A stretch of DNA of 64,000 nucleotides, taken from positions 43,073,501-43,137,500 of the forward strand of contig NC_088933.1 of assembly GCF_038396675.1 (NCBI RefSeq), written 5' to 3'. Position 1 is the stretch's first letter; each line of letters begins with the position of its first letter. The notes under the pieces were generated by a model that was given only the letters and a program-made list of their open reading frames with translations, ran no database searches and was not told where the DNA came from. A program made the translations under genes and the position numbers. Below are positions 25,535 to 37,720 of the stretch, in pieces. The stretch is from Hydra vulgaris (lineage: Eukaryota; Cnidaria; Hydrozoa; Anthoathecata; Hydridae).

Positions 25535-25649
25535 TATTAATCAATATATATATAATATATATTCAACGTTTTCTTATAAAAAAAAAAAAAAAAAAGTTTT
25601 TTTTTATTTTTTTTTATTTTACACTGAAAAAATACGTCTGCTCATGAAG

Positions 25650-26001
<352 letters not shown>

Positions 26002-26092
26002 CTTTTATTTCTTCATAATAACTATTACAATAAAATAAATGAAAGAAGAATGCATTTAAATAAAAAATTTTGTTACATATAAAATAAGAACG

Positions 26093-26169
26093 CGGAGACT
26101 TGCAGAAGATCAGATGATCTTGTTATGAAGAACCGCTTACAATCGTTAGCGGTTCTTCATGACAAGATC
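26093..26169 (-). repeat. CR1 3' hairpin joined to an inverted copy of itself
   Basis: GATCTTGTTATGAAGAACCG plus CT (26116-26137) and its inverse (26148-26169) form a 22-base palindrome with one mismatch and a 10-base loop. The left part also pairs with CGCGGAGACTTGCAGAAGAT in the normal LINE 3' hairpin. The LINE tail therefore carries a doubled, inverted hairpin. Confidence 0.7.
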
Positions 26170-26491
26170 TAAAAAATAAAATTAACAAAACAAAATTTAA
26201 ATATACAAGTTCATTGTCAAATAAATATTTTTTATATAAGAATTCGTAAAAACATTATAAATTAATCAAAATAATTAAATTTAAAAATATATAAGTATGT
26301 TTTCATTAGAGAGAATGATACTTTTTAATTTCCTTTTAAATGCAAAAAAGTTCCAGTCTTAAGAAAAATCAAAATGTTTCAAAACTATATTGTTCCATAG
26401 AAACGCCCCTTGAAAAGAAATACAAAACTTGCCTAAATTGATTCTGAAAACTGATTGAAGAAGGAAATTATAATTTCGTATATTATATATA

Positions 26492-27805
26492 ACGTCTGTT
26501 CACAAAAAATCCGGACTGATTTCAAATGTGCACAAATTGTTCTAAATTTCAAATTTTCGATTCGAAATTTTTAAATTTAATCAACAACAACAGTTTCATT
26601 TTGTGGTAAAATTGAGTTGAAATAATTAATTCAAATAAACATGGAGCATCTAAAAGAGAACGATGTTAGAAATGTGATTGGAAATTTTTATAAACAAAAC
26701 ATAAACAGTGGAAAGAAATTTACAGTGGATCATTTTAAGAAAATGGGAATCGCTAAATCTACAATTTATGACATAATTAAAAGGTCTGAAAATAATTTGC
26801 CAATGAATAGAAAAATCGGTTGCGGCAGAAAACCTTTAAAAATTACACCAAAAAAGAGAGAGTCCATGATTGCAAGAGCAGAAGAGAGAATCGGGATTTC
26901 GCAAAGAAAATTGGCACTAAAATATAAGATAAGCGTTTCATACGTAAATAGATTATTAAGTATGCATGGACTAAAGTATACTAAAAGAAAAAATGCACCA
27001 AAAACAACAGAAAAGCAAGAAATTAAACAAAAGAAAAACTTATTAAAACTTTCAAAAACTTTTTTCAAGCCATCAAATGAGTTTGAAATCATCATGGACG
27101 ATGAATCTTATTTCTGTGTAAATGGTGCAAATTGTTCACAAAACTCTGGTTACTATACAAAGGATAGTTCTCAAACTGATCCTAACATTAAATTCAACTT
27201 CAAAAAAAAGTTTGACGAGAAAGTTCTCGTTTGGATTGCAATCAGTCGTTTTGGTCATTCATCGCCTTATTTTGCTGTAAAAAAACTGTGCACTGGATAC
27301 AAAAACTTATTCTAAAGAATGTATTACAAAAAGACTTCTTCCATTTATAAATTCCAAGCTTCAAAACATGAAAATTTTATTTTGGTCTGACGGAGCGAGA
27401 TGTCATTATGCAAAACACACATTAGAAACTTACAACACTTTAGGTATTAACTTTGTCGACGCTAAAGATAACCCCCCAAATGTACCGCAGTTAAGGCCAA
27501 TTGAAAATTTTTGGGCACATTTAAAAGCAAAAGTTTATGGAAATGGATTTACTGCGAAAAATCTTGACCACCTTAAGAATAGAATTCGATTAAAGTTGAA
27601 AGAGTTTGATCCAGACTACTTTTTCAACCTAATGGATTCAGTCAAAACTAAAGTTCGAAAAGCCGCTGATTTAGGACCACTTTCGGTTATAAAATAGTTA
27701 ACAATGTCCAGTCACTCATTTTAGTTAAAATTTTTGTCAAAAATCGATTAATTTTGTATTCAATTAAGAACAATTTTTCATTCCGGATTTTTTGTGAACA
27801 GACGC
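26492..27805 (+). mobile_element. Tc1/mariner-type (DD37E) transposon, copy 1
   Basis: The terminal inverted repeats of about 24 bases read CGTCTGTTCACAAAAAATCC at each end, with only the outermost base differing. A TA flanks each side (26490-26491, 27806-27807), as expected for this superfamily. Length is 1314 bases. The element sits inside a CR1 LINE, whose coding text continues on both sides. It carries one transposase gene with a frameshift. Confidence 0.9.
26641..27697 (+). pseudogene. DD37E Tc1/mariner transposase, frameshifted (copy 1)
   Basis: The gene reads as 26641-27315 (224 residues) plus 27368-27697 (109 residues). Copy 2 at 56733 shows they are one protein broken by an extra A in a run near 27279-27286. 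N-terminal helix-turn-helix segments (about 1-60 and 85-110) bind the inverted repeats. The first catalytic Asp lies in IMDDESYF, the second in LFWSDGARCHYA, and the Glu in LRPIENFWAHLK. There are 37 residues between the last two, hence DD37E. The downstream part is intact to a stop at 27695-27697. Confidence 0.9.
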
Positions 27806-28813
27806 TATATATTTTTTTAAGGAATATAAATTGTGAAAAGAAACCGGAGCTGTACGAATTTTAGATTTAAAGATAAAATACAGTAAATTAAAAATATTTA
27901 AAATATTCATTTCAATAAAAAGAGGCTTAGCACGAGAAAAACGGTCTTTAAAATTAATAAGACGAGCAGAATGTTTCTGTAGGCGATGAAGAGGTTTTGA
28001 TTTACTTATATTGACACTACCCCAAGCCGCATTCGCATACTTTATGTGGCAATGAATGAATGAGTGGTATAGTTGAGTTAAAATATGTTTATTTAACATG
28101 CTTCTTGCTTTATATAATATACCTATACTTTTGGAAATTTTGCAGGTGAAATTTTCGATATGTTTTTTCCATGTGAGATTTTCATCAATTGAAACCCCTA
28201 AAAAGTTTGTACATGTTGCTCTCTTAACTAGAACGCCATCAATAAAAAGAGGAAGAAGCTCGAATGGAATTAGACATTTTTAGAGTTAGAATGAAGAAGA
28301 GACCATTTTATTTTTTCAAAGTTCAGAGAAAGTTTGTTTGATTTAAACCATTGAGAAACTTTCATTAGTTCATCGTCTATACAAGAAAATAGTGCGGTTA
28401 TGTCGCTATGAGATAAAAAAAAAATTGTGGCATCAGCAAACATAACTGCCATCAAATTGGAAACTTTATAGAGGCCGTTTATGTTAATGAGAAAAAGAAG
28501 AGGTCACAGATCCTTGAGGAACTCCGCATGTTATTTCTAATAATTGAGATCGCGATGATTTGTCGAAATGAACAAATTATTTTCTATTACGTAAATAACT
28601 TTTAATTAGCTTAAGAAAATTTCCTGTGATTCCATAATATTTTAATTTTTTGAAAAGGATTTTATACTGAATCATATCAAATGCTTTTGATAAATCAACA
28701 AAAATGCCTAAAGTAAATTTGGACTTTTCAAATGAATTTGTAATACATTGAGTTATGTTTAGTATAACGTTCTCAAAAGAGTTATTTTTCTTAAGCACAT
28801 ATTGACTTTTTAT

Positions 28814-28817
<4 letters not shown>

Positions 28818-28868
<51 letters not shown>
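28818..28868. repeat. Short (TA)n array
   Basis: TA run ending in TAGATAGATA. From 28869 to 29184 there is no gene; between 29035 and 29140 the motif AGAGTCAAA/AGAGTCATA recurs about seven times. Confidence 0.9.
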
Positions 28869-28870
<2 letters not shown>

Positions 28871-29184
28871 TAGATATTAGACAGATATTCTCGATGTGAT
28901 AACCTTGTAGATTGGCTATTAGCCTATAGTAATAAAGTAGACCATTACAAAAATATAGATGGCATCTTATTAATAATTCAAAGCTTTCAGTTTTAACGTA
29001 GACAGAAAAATCTAAAAATCAAACAAACAAAAAAGAGTCAACATAGGAGTAAAAGATAAGAGTCAAAAAAGAGTCAAAAGAAATAAGTTAAATTCAAAAG
29101 AATAAGAGTCATAAGAGTCAAAAAAGAGTCATAGTGTCATAGGCTATTATTATTTCTTTTTTCTTTTTTTTTCTTTTTTTATTT

Positions 29185-29356
29185 AGGTGCCCCAAGAAGA
29201 CCTAACGGTCTTGTCACAGAGCACCGCGGAAGTGCATTTTAACGAGGAAGTTCACGCCTCCTTCCTTACCGTGACGCGAAAATATGTCCAAAGCCCGTTT
29301 CGAACCTGGATCTCCTGCTTATAAAGCAAGCGCTCTAACCACTGCGCCACGGCCGC
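29185..29356 (-). mobile_element. tRNA-derived SINE, family A, full copy
   Basis: The minus strand starts GCGGCCGTGGCGCAGTGGTT (A box), then an anticodon arm with loop TTTATAA and box B GGTTCGAAACGGG. The same body as the copy at 6131 follows, ending in GGGGCACCT. The tail on the low-coordinate side is T-rich (A-rich on the SINE strand). The promoter boxes look complete, so it could be transcribed by RNA polymerase III. Confidence 0.85.
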
Positions 29357-30211
29357 ACAATATAATAAATAATAAACTATTTCAACTTTTTAGACGAAAT
29401 TTTTAATTTAATATGTATGCTAAACATCTTAGGTATGAAGTTTCAACTTGCTGCGAAGTACTTTATAGTATTAAGTTCCAACTTGTTGCGAAGAACTTCC
29501 TTCATGCAACTAAAAAAATATTTTCGTATGAAATTTAAACAAGGAGCTAATTGGTACTAAAGTTTACACGCAGAGCCATAATATCAAGTTCGTAATTATA
29601 ATTGCCAATATTTACCTGAAACAAAGTTCAGCGGCCATGATTATAATATATAGCAATACATTAATGCATATTAATCATTTTTATATTGTGAAAACCATAT
29701 CTTTTAAGTACATAATAAAATTCAAGAACAAGACAACCATAACAACTTACAAACTTATATTATTCCTTGCATATCCATGGCATGCTTTTCCTCTACAGTT
29801 TTTATGGAGACTAAGCTATGCAGAACAAGGTAAGCAGAAATAAAGTTAAAGTTTCAAGTTATTTTAAAAAAAAAACACCTTTTTCAGGTTGTAACCAAGC
29901 CCTACCAGAAGGTTTGTCACTTGGCAAAATGACCTGGGCTTCTAATTTTGTTGAGACCTCCCATTTTTAAATAACATTTTTTAAACATCAAAATAATAAT
30001 TATAAATTTCTAATTACACTAAATAGTTTTATTTAAAGTTGACTCAGCTGAGTTAAGTTAATAAATCATAAAATAATAAAAATTTCATTTTCATAATGAC
30101 CAAATTTCCTAATCCGAATCCAACATAAATAAAGATTACGTCATGTAATGATGTAATTAAATTAATTTATTATGTTTTTAAATTTCAATATTATTTTCAC
30201 ATACCATTAAT

Positions 30212-30367
30212 ATGAAAATAAAATTTGATAGTGGTACAAGTAAAAGACGGCGAAGGAGAGAGTCGACTGAAGAAGTACGCACGAACTCGAAGAAAATATA
30301 TTCGGTTTTAAAAAAAATTGAAAAATACATTTCAACTTGTATCAGTAAACCAGTATCAAATTATTAG
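30212..30367 (+). pseudogene. Short frame like the N-terminus of a hAT/ZMYM-type transposase
   Basis: The 51 residues start MKIKFDSGTSKRRRRRESTE, then a basic/hydrophobic stretch to a TAG. Many hAT transposases and ZMYM1-like relatives start with a similar SGxxKRxRR segment. No BED or TTF zinc finger or catalytic domain follows within reach, so at best this is a relic exon. It may also be chance. Confidence 0.25.
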
Positions 30368-32920
30368 TGGCAGGGGTAACATTGAAAATGAAGTTGTTTG
30401 GATTGTATTAAATGCAGAAGACCTATTTTCGAAACAACAACTAGTAGGAAAACACAGATTAGATTCAGCAAATTAATCCGGTTCCTATTCCTGCCTATCT
30501 TATTGACATTGGGATTATCAACAAGAACAACTCTAGTCAAGTGAACTCTTTTCTTGAAATTAATTGCTTTAAAATTTGAAGTAATATTGTTCAAGATTCT
30601 AATCATCGTGCATTTCCGTAGCGTTTAGTAAATAAAACTCTTGCAAATGCAGAAATATGTAAATGTGACTGGTTATGCTAGAGTATTGAAATATAAACTT
30701 TGTATTGTGCACCTTGTTTTCTTTTAAACAAAAATGCTGCAAATGCATCATTTTTCTCTGGTTCTGGATTATTCTAAAAAGTGCAAGTTTATGAAGTCCC
30801 GATTTATCTATAGACTTAAATTAGCTTGCACCGAATTACGTCGCGTTTTGCGCAAATTTCGCTCATATCGTCCTCCAACTTATACCTGGCCCATGCCTCT
30901 CTAAACGTCTAAAAAAGGCCAGGTGGTAACCTAAAACATTGATAGAATATTTAAAGAAAAAGCAATGAAAACAATTGTTTGGAGCATAATTTAACTAAAA
31001 ATTTTTTTTAAATTTTTACAAAGAGTTTCATAAAACTCTTTAAATTTTCAATTTCAGTTATTTGCTCATTGAAATAAATGTGCTCAATGAGAAAAGATCC
31101 TTTTTGTATCATTGATCAAGTGACTTTATTCCTTTTAAAACGACAAAGTTCTCAAAAACTTTTCATTGAAATCCTACAAGCTAGTCTTTGAGAATTCAAA
31201 TTTATTTTTATTGTCAATAACATCCATGTTGATTAATTTCACTTATTTTAAATAATTAGGCGAAGAAATTTGTTAGAAAAAATGTATAAACAAAAAAATG
31301 CACTTAAATTGAAATGATGCATCATATATATTTATTTTGTCTGTATTATTTGTCGAAAGGATCTGATTCATGATACAGGAAACAATGGTTTAAAGCTACT
31401 GCTACTGTTAAAATCCACTGGTGATGTTAAAAATAATCGATAAAATGAATTTTTAAATTCACTTTTAAAATTTAGTATAACTTATCTAGGGTTTACAAGA
31501 TTCAACAAGTACTTCCAAGGGTTGATGAAATTTTTATATGCAAAAGTTAAGCACAAAAACAAGGATAAAGAATGTTTAAAAGCAAAATATTTAGTATATT
31601 TCATCAAAAAATTGACTCATAGTTTTTGGTTCTGTTTATTGCATAAGCATAACAAAAAAAACGTCTGAAACTAAAATATAGTGAAAAGTATTTAAATACT
31701 ACCTGATAACGTTCTGTCATTGCACAACGCTGATGAAGTAGGAAGAGACACTTTCTGAAAAGTCACAGTATAATTTTTCTCCATCTATTGCCATCTCCTC
31801 TATGCAAGGAGACTTTTGCGGGAAGATTTGGTTTGATAACTCATAAAAAAAGTTCTACTTTGATAGGAGTTTCTTTCAATATATTGTTGGTGAACAACGC
31901 TAGAAAGAGCAATATATAACTTTTCTGATTGGGTATATACCACATTTAATATTTATAATATTTAATTAATTACATTTTATTTAATAACATTTTTTTTAAT
32001 TTTTTTTAGTTATTTGCAGTATTATATATAAAACAAATATAGATATGGCAATGGATTATAAACAAGAAAATGTATAAAAAAAGTCAAAGATGGAAAGTAT
32101 ACTAAAAAAAATAATGTGCTTTACGCACAACCTACGTAATTATTACGCAATTATACGTAATTAAAGTGATCTTGAAACGAAACCATCCTCCAATACCAAA
32201 TTGTGTTTTCTTTATATCTGGGGATTCGGATTTAGGATCCCCCAATACCAACTTTCTTTTCTTTATAGCTAGAAAATTGGGTTTACGAGAGTGGTGCTTT
32301 ATCATATATGAATAAATCAACAACGATTTGCTTTTGTTTATTATTATAGGCATTGATTAGCATTAACTGTCAATAATCTCTCATTATAACATAGTTGCAA
32401 TCATAAAAAATAGTTATTATTGGGAACTCAAAAATCGAAAGATATAAACTTTAGTAATAATATTTTATTTATCATTATTTTAATACATTTTATCAATAAA
32501 ACTATAATAAGTATCAAAACAAGAAATTCAGAAAAATTCTCCTTAAAAAAATGTGTCCTGTTGAAAAATGTGTCCTGTTGATTACAGCTGAAATGAAATA
32601 AAAATAAAAGTTTTTTTTTTCTTTTCGCAGATCCTTATTTTAATTTATGAATGTGGTGCTGGTGGCAATGTGGCAAATTAACTGCTAACACGAAGAATGC
32701 ACGAACCGCAAAGTTTAGTATGATTTAAAATTTTTAGATAAGCAAATTTTTTCCTAAGTTTTGGTTTCTTTTAAACTCTTTGGGAGCTAAATGTATTAAA
32801 GCGTAAACATTTGTCTTGTCGTTTGACATTAATTGGATAATTATTATAATTTTTTTAAATCAGTAACTAGTCCATTAAAAAACTTGTTTCGGTTATATTG
32901 TACTGCGTTTTATACACCAT

Positions 32921-32972
32921 AAAAACACATAATAAAAACACATAATAAAAACACATAATAAAAACACATAAT
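32921..32972. repeat. Tandem repeat, 4 x 13 bases
   Basis: Exact repeats of AAAAACACATAAT. Confidence 0.95.
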
Positions 32973-33369
32973 AAGCTTCTTTATATTTTGGAGGTGAGTT
33001 ACAATCATCTGAAGAAGTTGAAATTAATATTCTCACAAGTACGGCAATCATCGGATATATTAAAAAACATTAACAACATCAAAAAAGTAATGCATTTCAT
33101 CCTTTCATTTGGTTAGTAACTTTATTTAATGTCATAAATACCTCAAAAAAGGTTATATGATAAAGACACAGAAAAAAAAATTTACTCATTAACTTGAACA
33201 AAACTTGGCGGTATTGTTTTTCCTAATTTAAAAGTAAACATATGCACAAGTAAGAAAGTGGATTTAAGAGTTAGTGTATTTGCTTTAATTTATTATCATA
33301 GGAATTTATTATCATAAATTATCAATAATCTTCTATTTTTATTTGAAATCTTTGAGATCATAAAACATA

Positions 33370-35804
33370 ATGGACGTAATTAAAGGTTCAGACCCTAAGA
33401 TAACATATCAACATAATACACTACTAAATGCATCATATATTGATCACATAGCTATCTCAAAAATTACTTCTCTTAGGTATTACAACTGTTTTGTTGCCCC
33501 CTTTTCACCTCAGAATATGAGTGATCATTTGGCAGTATCAATTGTAATTGAACTCATCGGAAGATCTCTAAAAGAGAATATTCACAAAATGACAGACAAA
33601 ATTAGCATTCCAAATTATGCTTGGAATAATCAACGTTTTATACAATTGTATAATGATTTCGTAAATAATAATATTAAAAGTCTTAGCCTTACAAATAACA
33701 ATTACGATAAAGAACTTATCAAAATCTATAATTTGATTACAAAAAGTGCATCTGAGGCTCTTGGCCAACACTTATCTGAGAAAAAACAATCATTATATTC
33801 GAAATCTTGGTGGACTCCCGAGTTAAATAAGAGTAAAAAAGTTCTTACATTTCATTTTAAGAAATGGCGTGACACGGGTTTCGTAAAAGATTTAAGTTCG
33901 CACATTTTTAACCAATACCTAATGGCACGAAAAAATTTCCGAAACGCTGTTAAGAAAGCACAAAACTATAACCTTTACAAAAAATACATAAAAATCGAGA
34001 TGTTAAAAAATACCAATCCAAAAACTTCTGGAATACTTTTAGAAATATACAGACTGATGCAAACTCAAAATTATTTACAATAAATAATAAAAAGGACAAG
34101 GAGTCAATCACAAGAGAATTCGCCGATAGTTTCGAAAAACGGTTGAACACTAAATCTATAACGCATACCGCGACGAGTTTTCAAGTTCCACCTTGTACAA
34201 AATTTGACTTTGTAATAATATCAGATGAAATTATAAGAACGGCTATCTCTTGCCTAAAATTAAACAAAACCAAAGATGCATTTGGAATCTCTGCAGAACA
34301 TTTAAAATATTTGCGTTGTGAAGCCCTAATAGAATGGCTAAAAAAGTTCTTCACATTTTCTCTTAATCATGGTCAAACGCCAAAGTCGATGTCTACATCA
34401 CTTATAATACCACTGGCTAAATCTTATAAAAAATCATTAACTGATCCAAATAACTACCGTGGTATCAGCATCATTCCAATCTTCACAAAACTAATCGAAT
34501 ATATAATCCCAATAACCTGTCCAGATCTAAAAGAAGCTCATCCTCTTCAATTCAGTTTCACCAAAAATAGCTCAACCCTACACGTCGAATTTGTTATTAG
34601 TGAAACAATTAAACACTACAACAACAACAACTCACCTGTTTATCTCTGTTCCCTCGATGCTGAAAAAGCTTTTGACAGCTGTAACTGGGACATTCTTTTT
34701 GAGAAACTGTACAATAATAAAAAATTACCACTGTATATTATTAATACAATATCGTCATTATACAGTGAAAGTAGTGCTTCTGTGTCTTATCTAGGTTGCA
34801 AATCATCTCCATTCTATCTAACGCAAGGAGTGAGACAGGGATCGATTCTCTCGCGTCATTTGTACAATCTTTACACTCAAAACCTACTAGAAACCTTACA
34901 AAATGAAAGTGTTGTTGGAACATCAATAAACGGAAACTACACGGGTGTTGTAGCATATGCTGATGACATTATACTTCTTAGTTCCACCCTCTCTGGCCTA
35001 CAAAAGCTAATTAATATCTGTAACATTTACACAAAAGAAAATTGCATAAAATTGAATGCGGACAAAACCGAGTTTTTGGTCACCGGAAAACATCAAATTA
35101 AAAAATGCACGATAACACTCAACCACCAAAAAATAAAACTAGACAATAAACTTACTCCTCTAGGCTTTATATGGGACACAAAATATTCACCAATTGCCTC
35201 ACTTAATTGTTTAAACATTAGTAACCGAATATCTTATTTCCGGGCAGTAATACAGTCTTTAATTCAAGCTGGAATTCGTTTTGTTCACCCAAACTCTATT
35301 GTCCAGTTATATAAAACTTTAGCTGTTCCAACAATAACGTATGGTCTTGAGCTTTGCAACCATAAAGAAATGTTATTGCAAAAGTTTGATATAGTAGGAA
35401 GAATTGCACTGAAGTCACTACTAAACGTTTCAAAACATAGTAAAAATTATATACATCCCCTATTTTGTATTGAAGATATATCTATAATTACGCAACAAAA
35501 TAAGATAAACTTATTTATTCGCCTGTTGAAAAATAAAATGACATTTGATATTCTTAAGTCGCAGTTGAACAACGAATCAGGTCCACAACCTTTTGTAGAT
35601 AGCGTCAAGGCTCTGTGCAATAGTCATAAATTAAATATAGAGAAACTAATGCAGCACAAAGAAAAAATAAAAATTACTGGTTTAAAAAATATAATTCCTG
35701 AAACGGATCTTAAAATCTTAAAATGTGCAGTTGAGTACTGGAACTCAAAAGAACAAAGAACAATCTTCAAGGATGTTCTTAAAAATAAAATTCCTAGATC
35801 CTAG
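33370..35804 (+). pseudogene. 5'-truncated LINE of a non-CR1 clade (YADD reverse transcriptase), one frameshift
   Basis: Frame 33370-34083 holds the end of an endonuclease (SDHLAVSIVIEL) and the linker to the reverse transcriptase. Coding sense moves to the next frame near 34018-34024 in a short A-run (NFWNTFRNIQ..NNKKD) and continues as 34143-35804 (553 residues). The reverse transcriptase shows LAKSYKKS..NNYRGISIIPIF, LDAEKAFDS (D172 of the second frame), GVRQGSILS and AYADDIILLS (D274/D275), so catalytic residues are kept. C-terminal text runs to IPRS. It differs clearly from the CR1 copies (YADD, VRQGS), so it is another clade (RTE, Rex1 or jockey-like), which I cannot settle. From 35805 to 36060 is its probable 3' UTR, with a TATATAATAAAAATAAA stretch. 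Confidence 0.75.
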
Positions 35805-36060
35805 AGATTTTTTTTGAAACTTTTTATTTACCTTACTTGTAATATATAGTGGGTGTTTAACAAATATATATAATAAAAATAAATGATATGGGAAAACTCA
35901 ACCCAGCGTGACACAAGTGACGTGTTTAAGACAAGTTAAACACGTATTTAAACATATTAATAAATTGTATAGACGTTTAAGACGTTTTGTGCCCACTGAA
36001 GAGTCATAGAAGGATATTACTATTAATAGTATTAATATATACTTCATTTCTATTTCAATA

Positions 36061-36438
36061 CAATATATATCAATAAAACGAAATATAAAATCAAAACAGG
36101 AAAAAGTAAACTCCCAATAACTTAAATTCTTAATAACTCAAACATCCAGTAACTCAGAGTTTTTTTTAATTTTTCAATATCAATTGATAGAAACTAAGAT
36201 TAGAATTTAGAATAAGACGTGCATAAAGTGCATTTTTATATTTATAGTACATCATAAATATAAAAATGCACTTTATGCACGTCTTATTCTAAATTCTTAT
36301 CTTAGTTTCTATCAATTGATATTGAAAAATTAAAAAAAACTCTGAGTTACTGGATGTTTGAGTTATTAAGAATTTAAGTTATTGGGAGTTTACTTTATCC
36401 TGTTTTGATTTTATATTTCATTTTATTGATATATATTG
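36061..36438. repeat. Near-perfect palindrome, 185-base arms, 8-base spacer
   Basis: Arms 36061-36245 and 36254-36438 are reverse complements with few mismatches and no length difference. The spacer is AGTACATC. Within each arm AAGTAAACTCCCAATAACTT and later ..TAACTC.. text resemble pogo/Tigger terminal repeats. It is therefore probably a fold-back MITE with little unique sequence. Confidence 0.9.
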
Positions 36439-37089
36439 ATATATAATTTACCTTTCAGATCAAATGATTAGATTATTATGTACTAAATTTATCTTTCAGA
36501 TCAAAAAGATCAAAAAATTTTAATTACTCTGAAAATTATTTTTACTTGCCTATCTAAAAGTTTGAGTAATAAATATTTAGATAATTTGAACATTCACTCA
36601 CTAAAATTATTTTCTTCATCATTTGGAATTTCTAGTTATTAGAAGTTTACTGTAAATACATTTCAGAAAAATTCTCCCAAAAAAAAAACATATTCTGTAG
36701 CATGTATCTAAAATGAAACAAGTTAAAGTAAAAACAAGTTTTCTTTACCTTTTGGCTGTTCCTCCTTTTAAGTGTTGAATGCGGTGGAGGTGGTATTTTT
36801 ACTTTATTTTATAACCAGAAAGTTAAAGCTCTAAAACCTCTAAAAAGAAAGTATTTACCATTTACTAATTGTAAGTATTAACACAAATGATACAATATTA
36901 GTATTAATTAATTTTCAAGTTTCCCTTTTTATTGTACTGGTTTTTAATGTAAGTAGATATATTATTATTTACCAAGTAACGATGTCACACTGAACTTCTA
37001 TTGGGACAGATACAGTTCATTATTCATGGTAAAGATAATTTATTTTAACTACTCCTGGTCAAGAGAGGTTCAGAATTATCACAATCACC
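36439..37089. other. No gene; possible second pogo-type end and dispersed repeat
   Basis: TTATTAGAAGTTTACTGTA near 36645 again resembles a pogo-type end in inverse orientation. The block 36660-36800 resembles 32520-32690. Confidence 0.35.
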
Positions 37090-37720
37090 CTGATAATGGT
37101 ATTATATAACCCAGTACTACCTACTCCATGCCCTGCTGCCTTAAAGGGTTTGCTTTTCTTTAGACAACAGGCTAGGATGAATAAAGATTTAAAATTTCCT
37201 TGCATTGGTTGATAAAAGGCTAGAAATGCTATGTAATACTCATATTGTCATATGTTAACTGGATCCAGCTAAAATTTTACAACCTTGAGGCTCTTGGTTG
37301 GATAAAGACTGGAGATGGAGTGGTTTAAATCCATTGACCATACTTTCATGTGCTTCTGCTTAGCATCTCTTCACTCTATCACCCTTCTCTTTGTTCTGTA
37401 TCGTTCTACTTCTCCTCATGACTGCACTCTTTTAGATGTGATTTCTGATGAAAAATCTTTCTTTTTAGTCTTCTGGTAAATATTGTTTTTATTGGTGACT
37501 TTAATGCTCATTACACTGAATGGCTCTAACACCATTAAGCCTGCTTGCACTAAAACTCATATCATTGTTATTTCTTTATCTTTTACTAAGATTGCTAACT
37601 TTGTGATCAGTTCACAAAAATCTGAAGTTAGGAAAACACTTCAGTATTCTATTTATTAATAGCAAGGTCTTTGAGTCTTTGATAAACAAATTTCTAACAC
37701 CCTATTTCGATTCAAATAAC
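37090..37720 (+). pseudogene. Degraded LINE endonuclease (jockey-like)
   Basis: With stops and shifts, the plus strand reads MCFCLASLHSITLLFVLYRS near 37350, CTLLDVISDEKSFF near 37430 and FIGDFNAHYTEWL near 37490, the typical catalytic GDFNAH of LINE endonucleases. No usable frame remains. It fits the same Hydra LINE type as the relic at 14850. From 37721 to 38588 nothing recognisable follows. Confidence 0.55.

Larger units (their letters stand above)
26040..28817 (-). mobile_element. 5'-truncated CR1 LINE split by a Tc1/mariner insertion
   Basis: LINE text runs on the minus strand from 28817 to 27808, is interrupted by the element at 26492-27805, and resumes at 26489 down to about 26040. 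Pieces seen are the FVDLSKAFDMIQYK palm segment (28577-28798), FADATIFF at 28435, the C-terminal segment from WGSVNISKSKPLHRLQKHSA (27764-28099) and, beyond the insertion, a stretch with FQGAFLWNNI (about 26400). Several frameshifts and a catalytic FADD to FADA change make it dead. The 5' side stops at a (TA)n array. Confidence 0.8.
29357..33369. other. Gene-poor stretch
   Basis: No confident gene. It holds a 51-codon frame at 30212-30367 (listed separately), a doubled GTGTCCTGTTGA near 32555-32582, and a four-copy 13-base tandem at 32921-32972. The segment 32520-32690 resembles 36660-36800 (shared CAGAAAAATTCTCC and the text around GAATG.GGTG). Other open frames look random. Confidence 0.4.

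Noticed and set aside
31725..31775. CTGATGA followed by GAAA, as in a hammerhead ribozyme core
   Set aside because: The interval cannot form a good stem II, and stems I and III are not visible.
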